Assembly: GCA_964647625.1 (NCBI GenBank)
Contig: CAZYHZ010000017.1
Coordinates: 1 to 64,000 of the forward strand
Direction of reading: 5' to 3'
Length of the DNA: 64,000 bases
From: DASRJG01 sp964647625
Lineage (GTDB): Bacteria > Acidobacteriota > Polarisedimenticolia > Polarisedimenticolales > DASRJG01
Below the pieces are notes generated by a model, which did not search any database, had not been told where the DNA came from, and saw nothing but the letters and a program-made list of their open reading frames with translations. The position numbers and the translations under genes were made by a program. Position 1 is the stretch's first letter. Each line of letters starts with the position of its first letter. This document shows, in pieces, positions 23,252-31,713 of the stretch.

Positions 23252-23335
23252 GCGTGACTACCCTCGCTGGTCGTGGACGATGCCCGTGGTCATTGGTCGC
23301 GGGAGTCTAAGCGGGGCGGCGGAAAGGGGTCAAGG

Positions 23336-23341
23336 TATAAT
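23336..23341 (+). promoter_or_regulatory. consensus -10 box of doxX, leaderless type
   Basis: Perfect TATAAT eight bases before the ATG of the DoxX gene; no SD is present. No TTGACA-like -35 is visible at the usual distance. Confidence 0.65.
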
Positions 23342-23349
23342 CCCGCGCC

Positions 23350-23790
23350 ATGTTCGGGACCGAAGCCTGGCGGAAGATCGAAGCCAACAAGGACATCTGC
23401 TTCGATCTCCTGCGTATCTATCTCGGAGTCGGGCTGTTCGTCAAAGGAATCCTCTTCTTGACGGACATGACCGCGCTGTCCGAGCTGCTCATGCAGTCCC
23501 GGCACTTCCAGCCGTTGACGTTCCTCCTGTCTCACTACATCCCGATCGCCCATATCGGCGGCGGCTTCATGATGGCGATCGGCCTGTGGACGCGGACCGC
23601 GATCCTCGCGAACATTCCCGTCCTTTTCGGCGCGGTCTTCTTCGTCTATTTCGAAAAGGGCCTGTTCACCCAGAATCAGGGGCTCGAGTTCACGGCCCTG
23701 GTCTTCTTCCTCCTGTTCGTGCTGCTCATCTGGGGACCCGGCCGCTGGTCGGTCGACAACTACCTGCGCACGTCCGGCCCTCCCGAGTAG
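23350..23790 (+). CDS. DoxX-family membrane protein
   Basis: 146 residues with four hydrophobic helices. The segments LLRIYLGVGLFVKGILFL and YIPIAHIGGGFMMAIGLWTR match the DoxX/SURF4-like fold. Members include quinone-linked thiosulfate oxidoreductase subunits and proteins for redox homeostasis, but most have no known role. It stands head-to-head with the ActAB-CydA operon and upstream of SCO1, HemH and HemY genes, so a link to respiration is plausible. The consensus TATAAT eight bases before the ATG points to a leaderless mRNA. Confidence 0.8.
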   Translation: MFGTEAWRKIEANKDICFDLLRIYLGVGLFVKGILFLTDMTALSELLMQSRHFQPLTFLLSHYIPIAHIGGGFMMAIGLWTRTAILANIPVLFGAVFFVYFEKGLFTQNQGLEFTALVFFLLFVLLIWGPGRWSVDNYLRTSGPPE

Positions 23791-23797
23791 CAGCGGG

Positions 23798-24055
23798 GTG
23801 ACCGAAAACGACGAGCGCTTCGCGCGCCGGGCCATCGGCCGGCAGCGGCTGTTCCTGGGGCTTTCGATCGCCGGGCTCACGATCGCGGGCGTGCTCGCCG
23901 TCCTCTATACCGTCCTCCGGCTTCGTAATCCGAGCTATCCGGTCGGGCCACGCGCCGTGATCGTGCTCCTCATCCTTCTCAACGCCCGCCAGAACCTGCG
24001 GCAATACAAGTTCGCGCGGATCCTCGACGGCCTTCTCGCACCGGGAGCCAAGTGA
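23798..24055 (+). CDS. small two-helix membrane protein
   Basis: 85 residues from a GTG 7 bases after the DoxX stop; its stop overlaps the SCO1 start (GTGA). Two hydrophobic segments (residues about 18-42 and 48-64) and a basic end with NARQNLRQYKFARILDGLL. I do not recognise a family. The tight spacing in a DoxX-SCO1-HemH-HemY operon suggests a small respiratory or assembly protein. Confidence 0.65.
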   Translation: MTENDERFARRAIGRQRLFLGLSIAGLTIAGVLAVLYTVLRLRNPSYPVGPRAVIVLLILLNARQNLRQYKFARILDGLLAPGAK

Positions 24056-24693
24056 GCCTGCGCTCCCTGTGGCGCAATCCGTACGTCCTGGCGTTTCTCC
24101 TCGGGATCATCACGCTCACCGCGATTCGCCCGCTGCTGCGCCGCGTTCCCGAGCCGCCGCCCGTGCTGTCCCAGCTTCCCGCGTTCACGCTCGTCGCGGC
24201 GGACGGGAACCCGTTCGGCAGCGACGATCTCAAGGGCCGGCCGTACATCGCGAGCTTTTTCTTCACGAGCTGCCGGTCGATCTGCCCGACCATCATGAAA
24301 GGGATGCAGCGCTTGGACGACGGGTTCAAGCAGCGTGGGATCGGCGAGATCCGGCTCGTTTCGATCACCGTCGATCCCGAAGACGACACGCCCGCCGTGC
24401 TCGCAGCCTACGCGAAGACTTTGGGCGCCGACCCGCAGCGCTGGGTCCTTCTGACGGGCGAGCCGGACGCCGTCAAGCGCCTGGTCGTCGCCGGATTCAA
24501 GACGCCTCTCGAGAAAGCGCCCCCCGGAGGCCCCGGGCCGATGGACATCGCCCACACGGGAAAACTGGTCCTGGTCGACGGATCGGGCCGGATCCGGGGT
24601 TACTACGGCACCGACGATCTCGGGCTCGACGAGGTCTACAACCGCGCGCAGCACGTGCTCGCGCAGGAGCAGGACGCCGGGACGAGCAGGTAG
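24052..24693 (+). CDS. SCO1/SenC copper chaperone for cytochrome oxidase
   Basis: 213 residues. An N-terminal helix (VLAFLLGIITLTAIRPLL) anchors a thioredoxin-fold domain in the periplasm. The copper site is complete: CRSIC (C-x3-C, about residue 75) in FFFTSCRSICPTIMKGMQ, and the distal histidine in DIAHTGKLVLVD (about 168). SCO proteins load CuA of oxidase subunit II, which is encoded about 22 kb away (1793-2593). Also typical are LVSITVDPEDDTPAVL and the WVLLTGEP segment. It is cotranscribed with ferrochelatase. Confidence 0.93.
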   Translation: MSLRSLWRNPYVLAFLLGIITLTAIRPLLRRVPEPPPVLSQLPAFTLVAADGNPFGSDDLKGRPYIASFFFTSCRSICPTIMKGMQRLDDGFKQRGIGEIRLVSITVDPEDDTPAVLAAYAKTLGADPQRWVLLTGEPDAVKRLVVAGFKTPLEKAPPGGPGPMDIAHTGKLVLVDGSGRIRGYYGTDDLGLDEVYNRAQHVLAQEQDAGTSR

Positions 24694-24716
24694 ACTACGC
24701 GCTTTCCGGAGCCTCG

Positions 24717-25760
24717 ATGTCCGCAACAGATCGGGTCGGCCTGCTCCTCCTGAATCTCGGCACGCCGGAAAGCCCGGCGCCGGCGGATGTGCGGACCTAC
24801 CTCCGGGAGTTCCTCTCGGACCCCAGGGTGCTCGACATCGGCGCGCTCTCGCGAGGGCTGCTCCTCAACCTCGTCATCCTCCCGTTCCGCCCGAAGACCT
24901 CGGGGGAGGCGTACGCCAAGATCTGGACCGAGCGCGGCTCGCCGCTCCTCTTCCACACGAAAGACCTCGCCGTCAAGGTGCGAAACCGGCTCGGTCCGCG
25001 CGTCGTCGTCGAGGTCGCGATGCGCTACGGCAACCCGTCGATCGCCGGCGCGCTCGCCCGCTTCAAGCGCGAGGCGGTCGACCGCATCGTCGTCTTCCCG
25101 CTCTATCCTCAGTACAGCTCGGCCGCGACGGGGTCGTCGATCGAGCGCGTGTCCGAGGCGGCGTCGGCCTTCTGGAACACGCCGTACCTCCAGTTCGTGC
25201 CGCCGTTCTACGAGCACCCCGCCTTCATCGATGCCTGCCGCGAGCTCGCGAGGCCGGTGCTCGACGAAGCTCCGTGGGACAAGGTCCTGTTCAGCTTCCA
25301 CGGTCTTCCCGAGCGCCACTGCGTGAAGAGCGACGAGTCCGGCACGCACTGCCTCAAATCGAGCGGCTGCTGCGACCGGATCGTCGAAGCCAACCGGAAC
25401 TGCTACCGCGCGCAGTGCTTCGCGACCGCGCGATCGCTGGCATCCGCCTTGGGCATTCCGGAAGAGCGGCGGATCGTCTGCTTCCAGTCCCGCCTCGGCC
25501 GCACGCCGTGGATCCGCCCGTACACCGACGAGGTCGTGGTCGATCTCGCCCGCAGCGGAACCAAGCGCATCGTCATTTTGAGCTCCGCGTTCGTCGCGGA
25601 TTGCCTCGAAACGCTCGAGGAGCTGGGAATGCGCGCCGCCGACAGCTTCAAGTCCGAAGGCGGCGAGAGCCTGCGTCTCGTCCCGTCGGTGAATTCCACC
25701 GACCGCTGGGCCGACGGCGTCGTAACCTTGGCCCGGGAGACTTCCGCATGGCTGCGATAG
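24717..25760 (+). CDS. hemH: ferrochelatase
   Basis: 347 residues from the ATG at 24717 (MSATDRVGLLLLNLGTPESP, the family start). The catalytic histidine is in LFSFHGLPERH (about 200), and FQSRLGRTPWIRPYTDE carries the conserved acidic segment. Inserts Fe(II) into protoporphyrin IX, the last step of heme b synthesis. After the SFHGLP motif there is a cysteine-rich stretch (CLKSSGCC then CYRAQC) where other bacterial ferrochelatases have few cysteines, so a metal or cluster site is possible. Its 3' end overlaps hemY by 13 bases. Confidence 0.94.
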   Translation: MSATDRVGLLLLNLGTPESPAPADVRTYLREFLSDPRVLDIGALSRGLLLNLVILPFRPKTSGEAYAKIWTERGSPLLFHTKDLAVKVRNRLGPRVVVEVAMRYGNPSIAGALARFKREAVDRIVVFPLYPQYSSAATGSSIERVSEAASAFWNTPYLQFVPPFYEHPAFIDACRELARPVLDEAPWDKVLFSFHGLPERHCVKSDESGTHCLKSSGCCDRIVEANRNCYRAQCFATARSLASALGIPEERRIVCFQSRLGRTPWIRPYTDEVVVDLARSGTKRIVILSSAFVADCLETLEELGMRAADSFKSEGGESLRLVPSVNSTDRWADGVVTLARETSAWLR

Positions 25761-27235
25761 CGCCCGGCAACCGGGTCGATCTCGCCGTCATCGGCGGCGG
25801 CATCACGGGGCTGGCCGCCGCCCATCGGCTCGTCGAGGAGGCCGTGGCATCGGGGCGCGACCTCTCGGTCGTCGTCCTCGAGGCGTCGGACCGCGTGGGC
25901 GGACAGATCCGGACCGAGCGGCACGGCGACCTGCTGCTCGAGGCCGGCCCGGATGCGCTGGTCGCGCAGAAACCGGCCGCCGTCCTCCTGTGCGAACGCC
26001 TGGGGCTGGGGCCGGAGCTGCGATCGCTCGGAGGAGCCGGCGCCAGGACCGAGATCCTGCACCGTGGGCGCCTCCACCCGGTTCCGGAAGGCTTCCTGAT
26101 GATGGCGCCGACGCGCGTGGGGCCGCTGCTCCGCTCGTCGCTCTTCACGTGGCGCGGCAAGCTCAGGATGCTGTGCGAGCCGTTCGTCTCGCCGCGTGCG
26201 CGTTCGGTGGAGGACGAATCGGCGGCGTCGTTCGTCACCCGCCGCTTCGGGCGCGAGGCGCTCGAGCGCGTCGCCGGGCCCGTCGTCGGCAGCCTCTTCA
26301 CCGCAGACGTCGACCGACTGAGCGTGCGCCTTGCGGCCCCGCGGTTTTTCGACCTCGAAGTCCGGCACGGCAGCGTGACGCGCGGCCTGATGCACGCGGG
26401 AGCCTTCGGCCCCCGCCCCTTCGGCCACGGAACCGGCCGCTCCGGATTCGTCACGCTCGGCTCGGGTCTCTCACGGATCGTGGACGCGCTGATCGAGCGC
26501 CTCCCGGCGGGAACGGTCCGCACGAGCGCCCGCGTGGACGCGATCGCGCCGTCGCCGATCGACGGTGCGTGGTCCTTGGCGCTGTCCGACGGTCGAACGA
26601 TCTCCTCGGAGGCTGTGATCCACGCGTGCCCCGCGCCGGCCGCCGCCGCCGCGCTGCGAACGCACGACGCCGAGCTTGCCGATCTGCTCTCCAGGATCCG
26701 CTACGCATCGTGCGCGACCGTGAACCTCGCGTACCGGCGCAGCGACGTCGCGTCGCCGCCGCGCAGCTACGGATTCTTCGTCCCGAAATCCGAAGGACTC
26801 CCGATCCTCGCCTGCAGCCACGTCACCGAGAAGTTCGAACGCCGGGCGCCCGGAGACGTCGCGGTGTTTCGTGCGTTCGTCGGCGGCGCGCTCGATCCCG
26901 GCATCCTCGGTCACGACGACGACACGCTGGCCCGGATCACGCACGACACCCTGGCGCGGATCTTCGCGATCGGAGAGGCGCCGGTCTTTTCCCGGGTCCA
27001 TCGCGCGGACGGTGCGATGCCGCAGTTCGACGTCGGCACCGGTGCGATCATCGCCGCAATCGAATCGCGCGCCGCGGCGCACCGAGGATTGTTCTTCGCC
27101 GGCAGCATCACCGGGGCGTTCGGTCTTCCGGACTGCATCCGGTCCGGCGAGGAAGCTGCCGAGCGGGCGCTTGCCTACAGAAGTCGAGAGTTGAGAGTCG
27201 AGAGTCGAGAGCAACTCTTAACTCTCGACTCTTGA
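25748..27235 (+). CDS. hemY: oxygen-dependent protoporphyrinogen oxidase (HemY/PPOX type)
   Basis: 495 residues, ATG at 25748 inside the 3' end of hemH. Rossmann FAD motif GGGITGLAAAHRL, ASDRVGGQIRTER, and the C-terminal FAD segment GLFFAGSITGAFGLPDCIRS identify a PPOX/HemY flavoenzyme, which oxidises (copro)protoporphyrinogen using O2. With HemH it completes heme b synthesis. The last 17 residues (SRELRVESREQLLTLDS) are encoded by a GAGTC-type dispersed repeat that has become the gene's end. Length is otherwise normal. Confidence 0.92.
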   Translation: MAAIAPGNRVDLAVIGGGITGLAAAHRLVEEAVASGRDLSVVVLEASDRVGGQIRTERHGDLLLEAGPDALVAQKPAAVLLCERLGLGPELRSLGGAGARTEILHRGRLHPVPEGFLMMAPTRVGPLLRSSLFTWRGKLRMLCEPFVSPRARSVEDESAASFVTRRFGREALERVAGPVVGSLFTADVDRLSVRLAAPRFFDLEVRHGSVTRGLMHAGAFGPRPFGHGTGRSGFVTLGSGLSRIVDALIERLPAGTVRTSARVDAIAPSPIDGAWSLALSDGRTISSEAVIHACPAPAAAAALRTHDAELADLLSRIRYASCATVNLAYRRSDVASPPRSYGFFVPKSEGLPILACSHVTEKFERRAPGDVAVFRAFVGGALDPGILGHDDDTLARITHDTLARIFAIGEAPVFSRVHRADGAMPQFDVGTGAIIAAIESRAAAHRGLFFAGSITGAFGLPDCIRSGEEAAERALAYRSRELRVESREQLLTLDS

Positions 27236-27250
27236 CTCTCGACTCTCAAC
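27183..27250. repeat. GAGTC-type inverted repeat at the end of hemY
   Basis: Purine-rich GAGAGTCGAGAGTCGAGAG units are followed by their reverse complement (CTCTCGACTC). A 17-bp perfect arm pair is 27190-27206 with 27234-27250. The left arm encodes the C-terminus of HemY; the hemY stop codon is within the element, and the convergent DUF3179 gene ends 6 bases beyond it. It probably acts as a bidirectional terminator. A related copy is at 30726-30807. Confidence 0.75.
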
Positions 27251-27256
27251 CGTCTT

Positions 27257-28249
27257 CTATCCCGGATGCGTGGCATACCAAGCGAACCAGAAGGCGTACA
27301 CCCCGGCGACCGGCTCCGTGCCGGACGGGCCGACGATCTCGAAACGGCTCTCGTCCGATTGAACCGTCAGCGGGTGGATCGACCAGCCGCTGACCGTCTT
27401 CTCGACGAACACGCGCGTCTTCGGAGCGAGGCTTCCCGGAGGCGGCAGCGGTGAGACGGGAAAGCGAATCTCGCTCGAATTGAAGTACGTGCCGTAGACG
27501 TCCTGGCCGTACTTCGAGCCGTCGCCGTCCACAGGGGAGAGGACCGTCGATTCGGGATGGGCCTTCTGCCAGTCGTCCCAGCGCGCGACGGCGAAGGGGA
27601 CCAGATCCAGCGATCGGCTCGCCGTCGCGGCGGGGCCGGCGATCGCGCGGGCTTGAAGCTGGCTCCAGAGGCTTTCTTCCGCGTGCGTCTCGCGGCGGTC
27701 GTACATCAGCAAGTTCGACTGGTACAAAAGCCCGCTGACGCCGAAGGTCAGCGTCGCGCCGGCGACGCGTCGATCGAAGACGGCGATCCCTTCGGAGAGC
27801 GGGTTGTAGCTTGCGACGATCGGCGTGCCGCCCACCGTGTCGTCGACGACCTCATGCCACACGAGCACGCGGAGCGGATAGGCGCGCGCGACCCCGTCGA
27901 TCACGACGCCGATGACCTTGTCGCTCGGGACGAGGTAACGGCCGTGGCGGGCGGTCTCGAGACCGGAGAGCTCGGCGAGTGTGAGCACTTTCGGTTCGAC
28001 GAGCGGCGCGAGCCCGTCGGTCACCATGCCGGCCGAGACGATCTGGCCTTCCGGGACGAGGCTCGACGATAGGTCGAAGCCGTAGCTCGCGGCGTGGCGG
28101 CCGTCGCCGCGTGGCTTGACGCGCTTCGGGTCGAACAACGGGGCGAGGTTCCACAGGGTGCCTGAGACGGTCAGTACGGCGGCGAGCGCCACGACCCAGC
28201 CGGCGCTCCTGAACGTGAACAGCCGCTGCTCGGAAGGGACTCCGGCCAT
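27257..28249 (-). CDS. DUF3179 family protein
   Basis: 330 residues from the ATG at 28249; a GTG at 28267 would add six residues. An N-terminal helix (GWVVALAAVLTVSGTLWNL) is followed by the DUF3179 domain: SDKVIGVVIDGVARAYPLRV, LVWHEVVDDTVGGTPIVASY and TFGVSGLLYQSNLLMYDRRE. The last part carries QDVYGTYFNSSEIRFP. The family is found in aerobic bacteria and its function is unknown. It lies convergent to hemY and divergent from ctaA, sharing a 41-base intergenic region with the latter. Confidence 0.85.
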   Translation of the reverse strand: MAGVPSEQRLFTFRSAGWVVALAAVLTVSGTLWNLAPLFDPKRVKPRGDGRHAASYGFDLSSSLVPEGQIVSAGMVTDGLAPLVEPKVLTLAELSGLETARHGRYLVPSDKVIGVVIDGVARAYPLRVLVWHEVVDDTVGGTPIVASYNPLSEGIAVFDRRVAGATLTFGVSGLLYQSNLLMYDRRETHAEESLWSQLQARAIAGPAATASRSLDLVPFAVARWDDWQKAHPESTVLSPVDGDGSKYGQDVYGTYFNSSEIRFPVSPLPPPGSLAPKTRVFVEKTVSGWSIHPLTVQSDESRFEIVGPSGTEPVAGVYAFWFAWYATHPG

Positions 28250-28274
28250 CGCTTTGCACGCTAGCACGGCGATC

Positions 28275-28280
28275 TACAAT
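28275..28280 (+). promoter_or_regulatory. -10 box of ctaA, leaderless type
   Basis: TACAAT nine bases before the ATG of ctaA, with no SD between. A weak -35-like TTTGCA lies at 28253-28258 (16-base spacer). Confidence 0.5.
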
Positions 28281-28289
28281 GCGCGGCCC

Positions 28290-29567
28290 ATGAGCGAACG
28301 ACCCCAAGGCGGCGCGCGCGGCGCCGGCGACATCCTCGCGATCGGATTCGGAACCACGGTCGCGCTGTGGGCCGTCGGCTACCTGGCGCGGCTGCCGGTC
28401 GTGCTTGCGCCGCCGGCCGTCGTTCTGGCCCTCCTCGTCGCCGTGCCGGCCGGCGCGGGGTTCATCGCGGGGCGCCGCGGGATCGGAAGCGTCGCTCGCG
28501 GCGCCGCTGCGGGCGCGGTGAGCGGGCTCCTGAACCTACTCGTGCTCGGAAGCTTCCTGGCAACGAACGATCGGACGAACGGGCTCGTGCCGTCGGCGGC
28601 ATTCTGGGTTCCGGGGTCGATCCTGTTCGCCTCCGTGCTGACGGCAGCCGGAACCGCGCTCGGGATTCGCGCGAGGTCCGTGGCGGTCGTTGCCCCCAAC
28701 TGGACCGGTGCGTTCGCTCGCGTTGCGGTCTGTGCGACGTTTCTCCTGCTCGTGGCCGGCGGGCTCGTGACGAGCAACCAGGCGGGGCTCGCGGTCGTCG
28801 ACTGGCCGCGGTCCTACGGCTACAACATGTTCCTGTATCCGTTCTCGCGCATGACGGGAGGGATTTACTACGAGCACGCGCACCGGCTTCTGGGCGCGCT
28901 CGTCGGACTGACGACGGTGACGCTCGCGGTTCATCTCCTTCGCGTCGAGTCGCGGGCGTGGGTCCGGCGCATGGCGGGCGGCGCGGTCCTGCTCGTGATC
29001 GTCCAGGGAGTCCTGGGCGGCCTGCGCGTGACCGAGAAGGCGATCGCGCTTGCGGTCGTGCACGGCGTGACGGCGCAACTCTTCTTCTCGCTTCTCGTCG
29101 GCCTCGCCGCGGTGACCAGCACGGCCTGGACGAGCGCACGGGAGCGGCGGGCGTCGCCTTCGGCGGGTACCGACATCCGGATGACCACGATCGCGATCGC
29201 GGCGCTCGTGGTCCAGATCGTTCTCGGCGCGCTCCAGCGGCATCTCGCGTGGGGCCTCATGCTTCACGTGGTGTCGGCGTTCGTCGTCGCGGGATTGACC
29301 GTCTCCGCGGGCGCGCGCGGCTGGGGCCTGCACCCGGACGAGCCGATCTTGAAGCGGGCGGGGCTGACGGTCCTCTACGTGACCGGGCTCCAGCTCATGC
29401 TCGGCTTCAGCGCGTGGATCGCGCGCGGGGCGTTTGCGACCGGGGCGATGACGGAGGGGTGGAAGGTCGTCCTGACGACGCTCCACCAGGGAACGGGAGC
29501 GGTACTGCTCGCCTCGACGGTGTGTCTGCGGTTCTGGCTCGCGCGTTTGCTCGAGCCGGCGCGCTAA
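28290..29567 (+). CDS. ctaA: heme A synthase with N-terminal membrane extension
   Basis: 425 residues. The C-terminal 290 residues are a COX15/CtaA protein with paired histidine helices: YYEHAHRLLGALVGL (the E-x-x-H-R signature), LAVVHGVTAQLFF, LMLHVVSAFVV and TTLHQGTGAVLLAS. It converts heme O to heme A for the aa3 oxidase encoded at the window start. The first 130 residues hold about four extra helices (GTTVALWAVGYLARLPVVLA; ILFASVLTAAGTALGI) not found in canonical CtaA. No heme O synthase (CtaB) gene is in the window. The stop overlaps the convergent TPR gene by 4 bases. Confidence 0.9.
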   Translation: MSERPQGGARGAGDILAIGFGTTVALWAVGYLARLPVVLAPPAVVLALLVAVPAGAGFIAGRRGIGSVARGAAAGAVSGLLNLLVLGSFLATNDRTNGLVPSAAFWVPGSILFASVLTAAGTALGIRARSVAVVAPNWTGAFARVAVCATFLLLVAGGLVTSNQAGLAVVDWPRSYGYNMFLYPFSRMTGGIYYEHAHRLLGALVGLTTVTLAVHLLRVESRAWVRRMAGGAVLLVIVQGVLGGLRVTEKAIALAVVHGVTAQLFFSLLVGLAAVTSTAWTSARERRASPSAGTDIRMTTIAIAALVVQIVLGALQRHLAWGLMLHVVSAFVVAGLTVSAGARGWGLHPDEPILKRAGLTVLYVTGLQLMLGFSAWIARGAFATGAMTEGWKVVLTTLHQGTGAVLLASTVCLRFWLARLLEPAR

Positions 29568-30688
29568 GGCGCGAGGGCCGGGCAGCCAAGGGCCGTGTAG
29601 GCCTCTTTCATCATGGTCTTGGCGTCGGCGTTGCCCGCATCCGCCTTGAGAGCGCGATCGAGGACCGGGATCGCGAACACGTACCGCTCCGCCGAGGCCA
29701 AGGTCCTCGCCAGGACGATCGCGTCCTTGGAGCCGGCACCTTTGGTCGCGGCCAGCGCGAATTGATTCGCGAGGCTCGCGACCGACGGATCGGTGCTCGC
29801 GGAGGTTCCGAGCTGGTGCATCGACTTGCCCGCGATCGTGGGATCGAGGCCGTACGCCGCCACGTGCGAGGCGAACTGATCTGCCGCGTCGCGACCTTCG
29901 CGGAACGCGGCGTCGAACGACGACTGTGCCCGCTTGTAGTCGCGAAGCAGCATCGCGCTCACCGCCTTGGTTCTCATGAACCGGACATCGTGCGGCGCCA
30001 GGACGGTCACGCGATCGAACGTGGCGTTCGCCTCGGTCTTGCGCCCGCAGCGGGTGAGCACGTTGGCGTAGTCGACGAGAACGGTCGGGTCTTTCGGAAA
30101 CGCCTCGGCGACCGGTGCGAGAAGGGTCGCGCCGCCGGCCGGATCGCCGCGCTTCGCGCGCTCGGCACCGTAGGCCGCCATCGTCGCGGCGAGCGCCGGG
30201 TCCTTCGGAAGCGTTCGCAGCGCGGCGCCGATCGCGATCTTCGCTTGATCGATCCGCCCGGCATCGGTGAGCAGGAAACATTGGAGCACGCGCAGGTCCT
30301 TGCGGGCCGGGGCGTGCGCGATGCCGAAGTTGAGGTGGAGGATCGCTTCCTCGAACATCGCCGGGTCGTACTCGACCGTGCTCGGGGCGTTCGCCAGCTC
30401 CGCCGCCGACACTGCGGCCGTCCCCTTCGCCACGTCCTGCTCCGACAGCGGAACGTTGACGAGCCTCTTCACCTTACGGGCCGAAGCACCAAGCCCCCGA
30501 GCGAGCGCGAGCCGCAGGTCGATGTCGTCCGGCCGCGCGGCGACGGCCGCGCGGCCCTTCAGGACGGCGTCCTGGGCTTTGCCGTCGATCGTCAGCTTCT
30601 CGATCTCGGCCGCCGAGGCGGTCGCCGGGCGCGGAGCCGCCTGTGGGATCGCCGCGAGGAGCACCGTGATCACGATTGAAGCCAACAT
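29564..30688 (-). CDS. secreted TPR-like protein
   Basis: 374 residues with an N-terminal signal sequence (MLASIVITVLLAAIPQAAP) and alpha-helical TPR-like repeats through the rest (for example AILHLNFGIAHAPARKDLRV and VLVDYANVLTRCGRKTEANA). No catalytic motif is visible. TATACT nine bases before the ATG suggests a leaderless message. It is convergent with ctaA (shared CTAA) and is separated from the upstream CDF gene by a GAGTC-type repeat. Function is not known. Confidence 0.7.
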   Translation of the reverse strand: MLASIVITVLLAAIPQAAPRPATASAAEIEKLTIDGKAQDAVLKGRAAVAARPDDIDLRLALARGLGASARKVKRLVNVPLSEQDVAKGTAAVSAAELANAPSTVEYDPAMFEEAILHLNFGIAHAPARKDLRVLQCFLLTDAGRIDQAKIAIGAALRTLPKDPALAATMAAYGAERAKRGDPAGGATLLAPVAEAFPKDPTVLVDYANVLTRCGRKTEANATFDRVTVLAPHDVRFMRTKAVSAMLLRDYKRAQSSFDAAFREGRDAADQFASHVAAYGLDPTIAGKSMHQLGTSASTDPSVASLANQFALAATKGAGSKDAIVLARTLASAERYVFAIPVLDRALKADAGNADAKTMMKEAYTALGCPALAP

Positions 30689-30697
30689 GAGCGCGCA

Positions 30698-30703
30698 AGT
30701 ATA
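30698..30703 (-). promoter_or_regulatory. -10 box of the TPR gene, leaderless type
   Basis: TATACT on the minus strand, nine bases before the ATG at 30688. Confidence 0.5.
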
Positions 30704-30725
30704 GGAGTAACGGCGAGAAGTTCAC

Positions 30726-30807
30726 AGTCAAGAGTCAAGAGTCGAGAGTCGAGAGTCGAGAGCTCGGACCGCTCAACTCTCGACTCTTAACTCTCGACCC
30801 TCGACTG
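30726..30807. repeat. GAGTC-type inverted repeat
   Basis: Second copy of the element at the end of hemY: AGTCAAGAGTCGAGAGTCGAG units on the left, then the complementary CTCAACTCTCGACTCTTAAC and a variant arm on the right, ending 3 bases before the CDF-gene stop. It lies between two minus-strand genes and could end transcription of the CDF gene. Confidence 0.7.
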
Positions 30808-30809
30808 TC

Positions 30810-31712
30810 TCAACGGCGATCCAGCGATTGGTCCTCCCACGACGCCGGGTCGTCGAGGGATTCGAGATGCGTCATCACGGTGACGTTCGTGACGGCGGCG
30901 CGGAGGTCGGCCTCGATGCGCTCGAGCAGTGCGTGCCCGCGATGCACGGTCCACGCTCCCGGGACGAGGACGTGGACGGAGACGAACCGCCGCGCGCCGG
31001 ACTCGCGGGTGCGCAGCGCGTGGTACTGGATGCCGTTCGCGGCGTGGGCGTCGAGGACGCGCAGCACCGCCGCGTAATCGTCCGCCGGGAGCGCCCGGTC
31101 CATCAGGCCGTCGACCGAGCGCCGCACGAGCCCGAAGCCCGATCGCAGGATGTTGGCCGCGACTGCGATCGCGACGAGCGGGTCCAGCGGCTGCCAGCCC
31201 GTCAAGGCGACCGCGCCGACGCCGACGACGACGCCGGCCGAGGTCCACACGTCGGTCATCAAGTGAGCGGCGCTGGCCTCGAGCGCGATCGAGCGCTCGC
31301 GCCTTGCACCCGCGCGCAGCACGAGCGCGACGCCGAGGTTGATCAGCGACGCCACGATCGAGACCGCGAGGCCGGGCCCGAGCTGCTCGAGGGGCCGGGG
31401 GCGGAGCAAGCGCATCACGGCGGCGAGGCCGATGCTGACCGCCGCGACGAGGATCAACGCGCCCTCGACCACGCTCGAGAAGTACTCGGCTTTCCCGTGC
31501 CCGTACGCGTGCTCGGCGTCTGCGGGCCGCGCGGCCGCCGTGACCATCGCCAGCGCCATCAGCGCGCCGGCCAGGTTGACCAGCGACTCGAGCGCATCGG
31601 AGAGAAGCCCGATCGATCCGGTCCAGTGATACGCGAGCGCCTTGAGCGCCATCGTGCCGAGCGCGGCGCCGATCGACAGCCACGCGAACCGGGGAAGCGA
31701 GCGGCGATCCAC
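30810..31712 (-). CDS. cation diffusion facilitator (CDF) metal transporter
   Basis: 300 residues from a GTG at 31712, one base after the sulfatase stop; an earlier in-frame ATG would lie deep inside the sulfatase gene. Six transmembrane helices with metal-site motifs GLLSDALESLVNL (S-D-x6-N, helix II), HAYGHGKAEYF between helices, and AHLMTDVWTSAGVVVG (H-x3-D, helix V). The C-terminal domain (GIQYHALRTRESGARRFVSV then HVLVPG) has the usual alpha/beta form. It exports Zn2+, Fe2+ or similar ions against protons; the specificity is not determined. It is co-transcribed with the sulfatase-TPR gene. Confidence 0.9.
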   Translation of the reverse strand: MDRRSLPRFAWLSIGAALGTMALKALAYHWTGSIGLLSDALESLVNLAGALMALAMVTAAARPADAEHAYGHGKAEYFSSVVEGALILVAAVSIGLAAVMRLLRPRPLEQLGPGLAVSIVASLINLGVALVLRAGARRERSIALEASAAHLMTDVWTSAGVVVGVGAVALTGWQPLDPLVAIAVAANILRSGFGLVRRSVDGLMDRALPADDYAAVLRVLDAHAANGIQYHALRTRESGARRFVSVHVLVPGAWTVHRGHALLERIEADLRAAVTNVTVMTHLESLDDPASWEDQSLDRR

Positions 31713-31713
31713 G

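Noticed and set aside
28249..28267. GTG at 28267 as the DUF3179 start.
   Set aside because: It gives only six more residues and no better start signal; the ATG at 28249 was kept, though a leaderless start at 28267 cannot be excluded.
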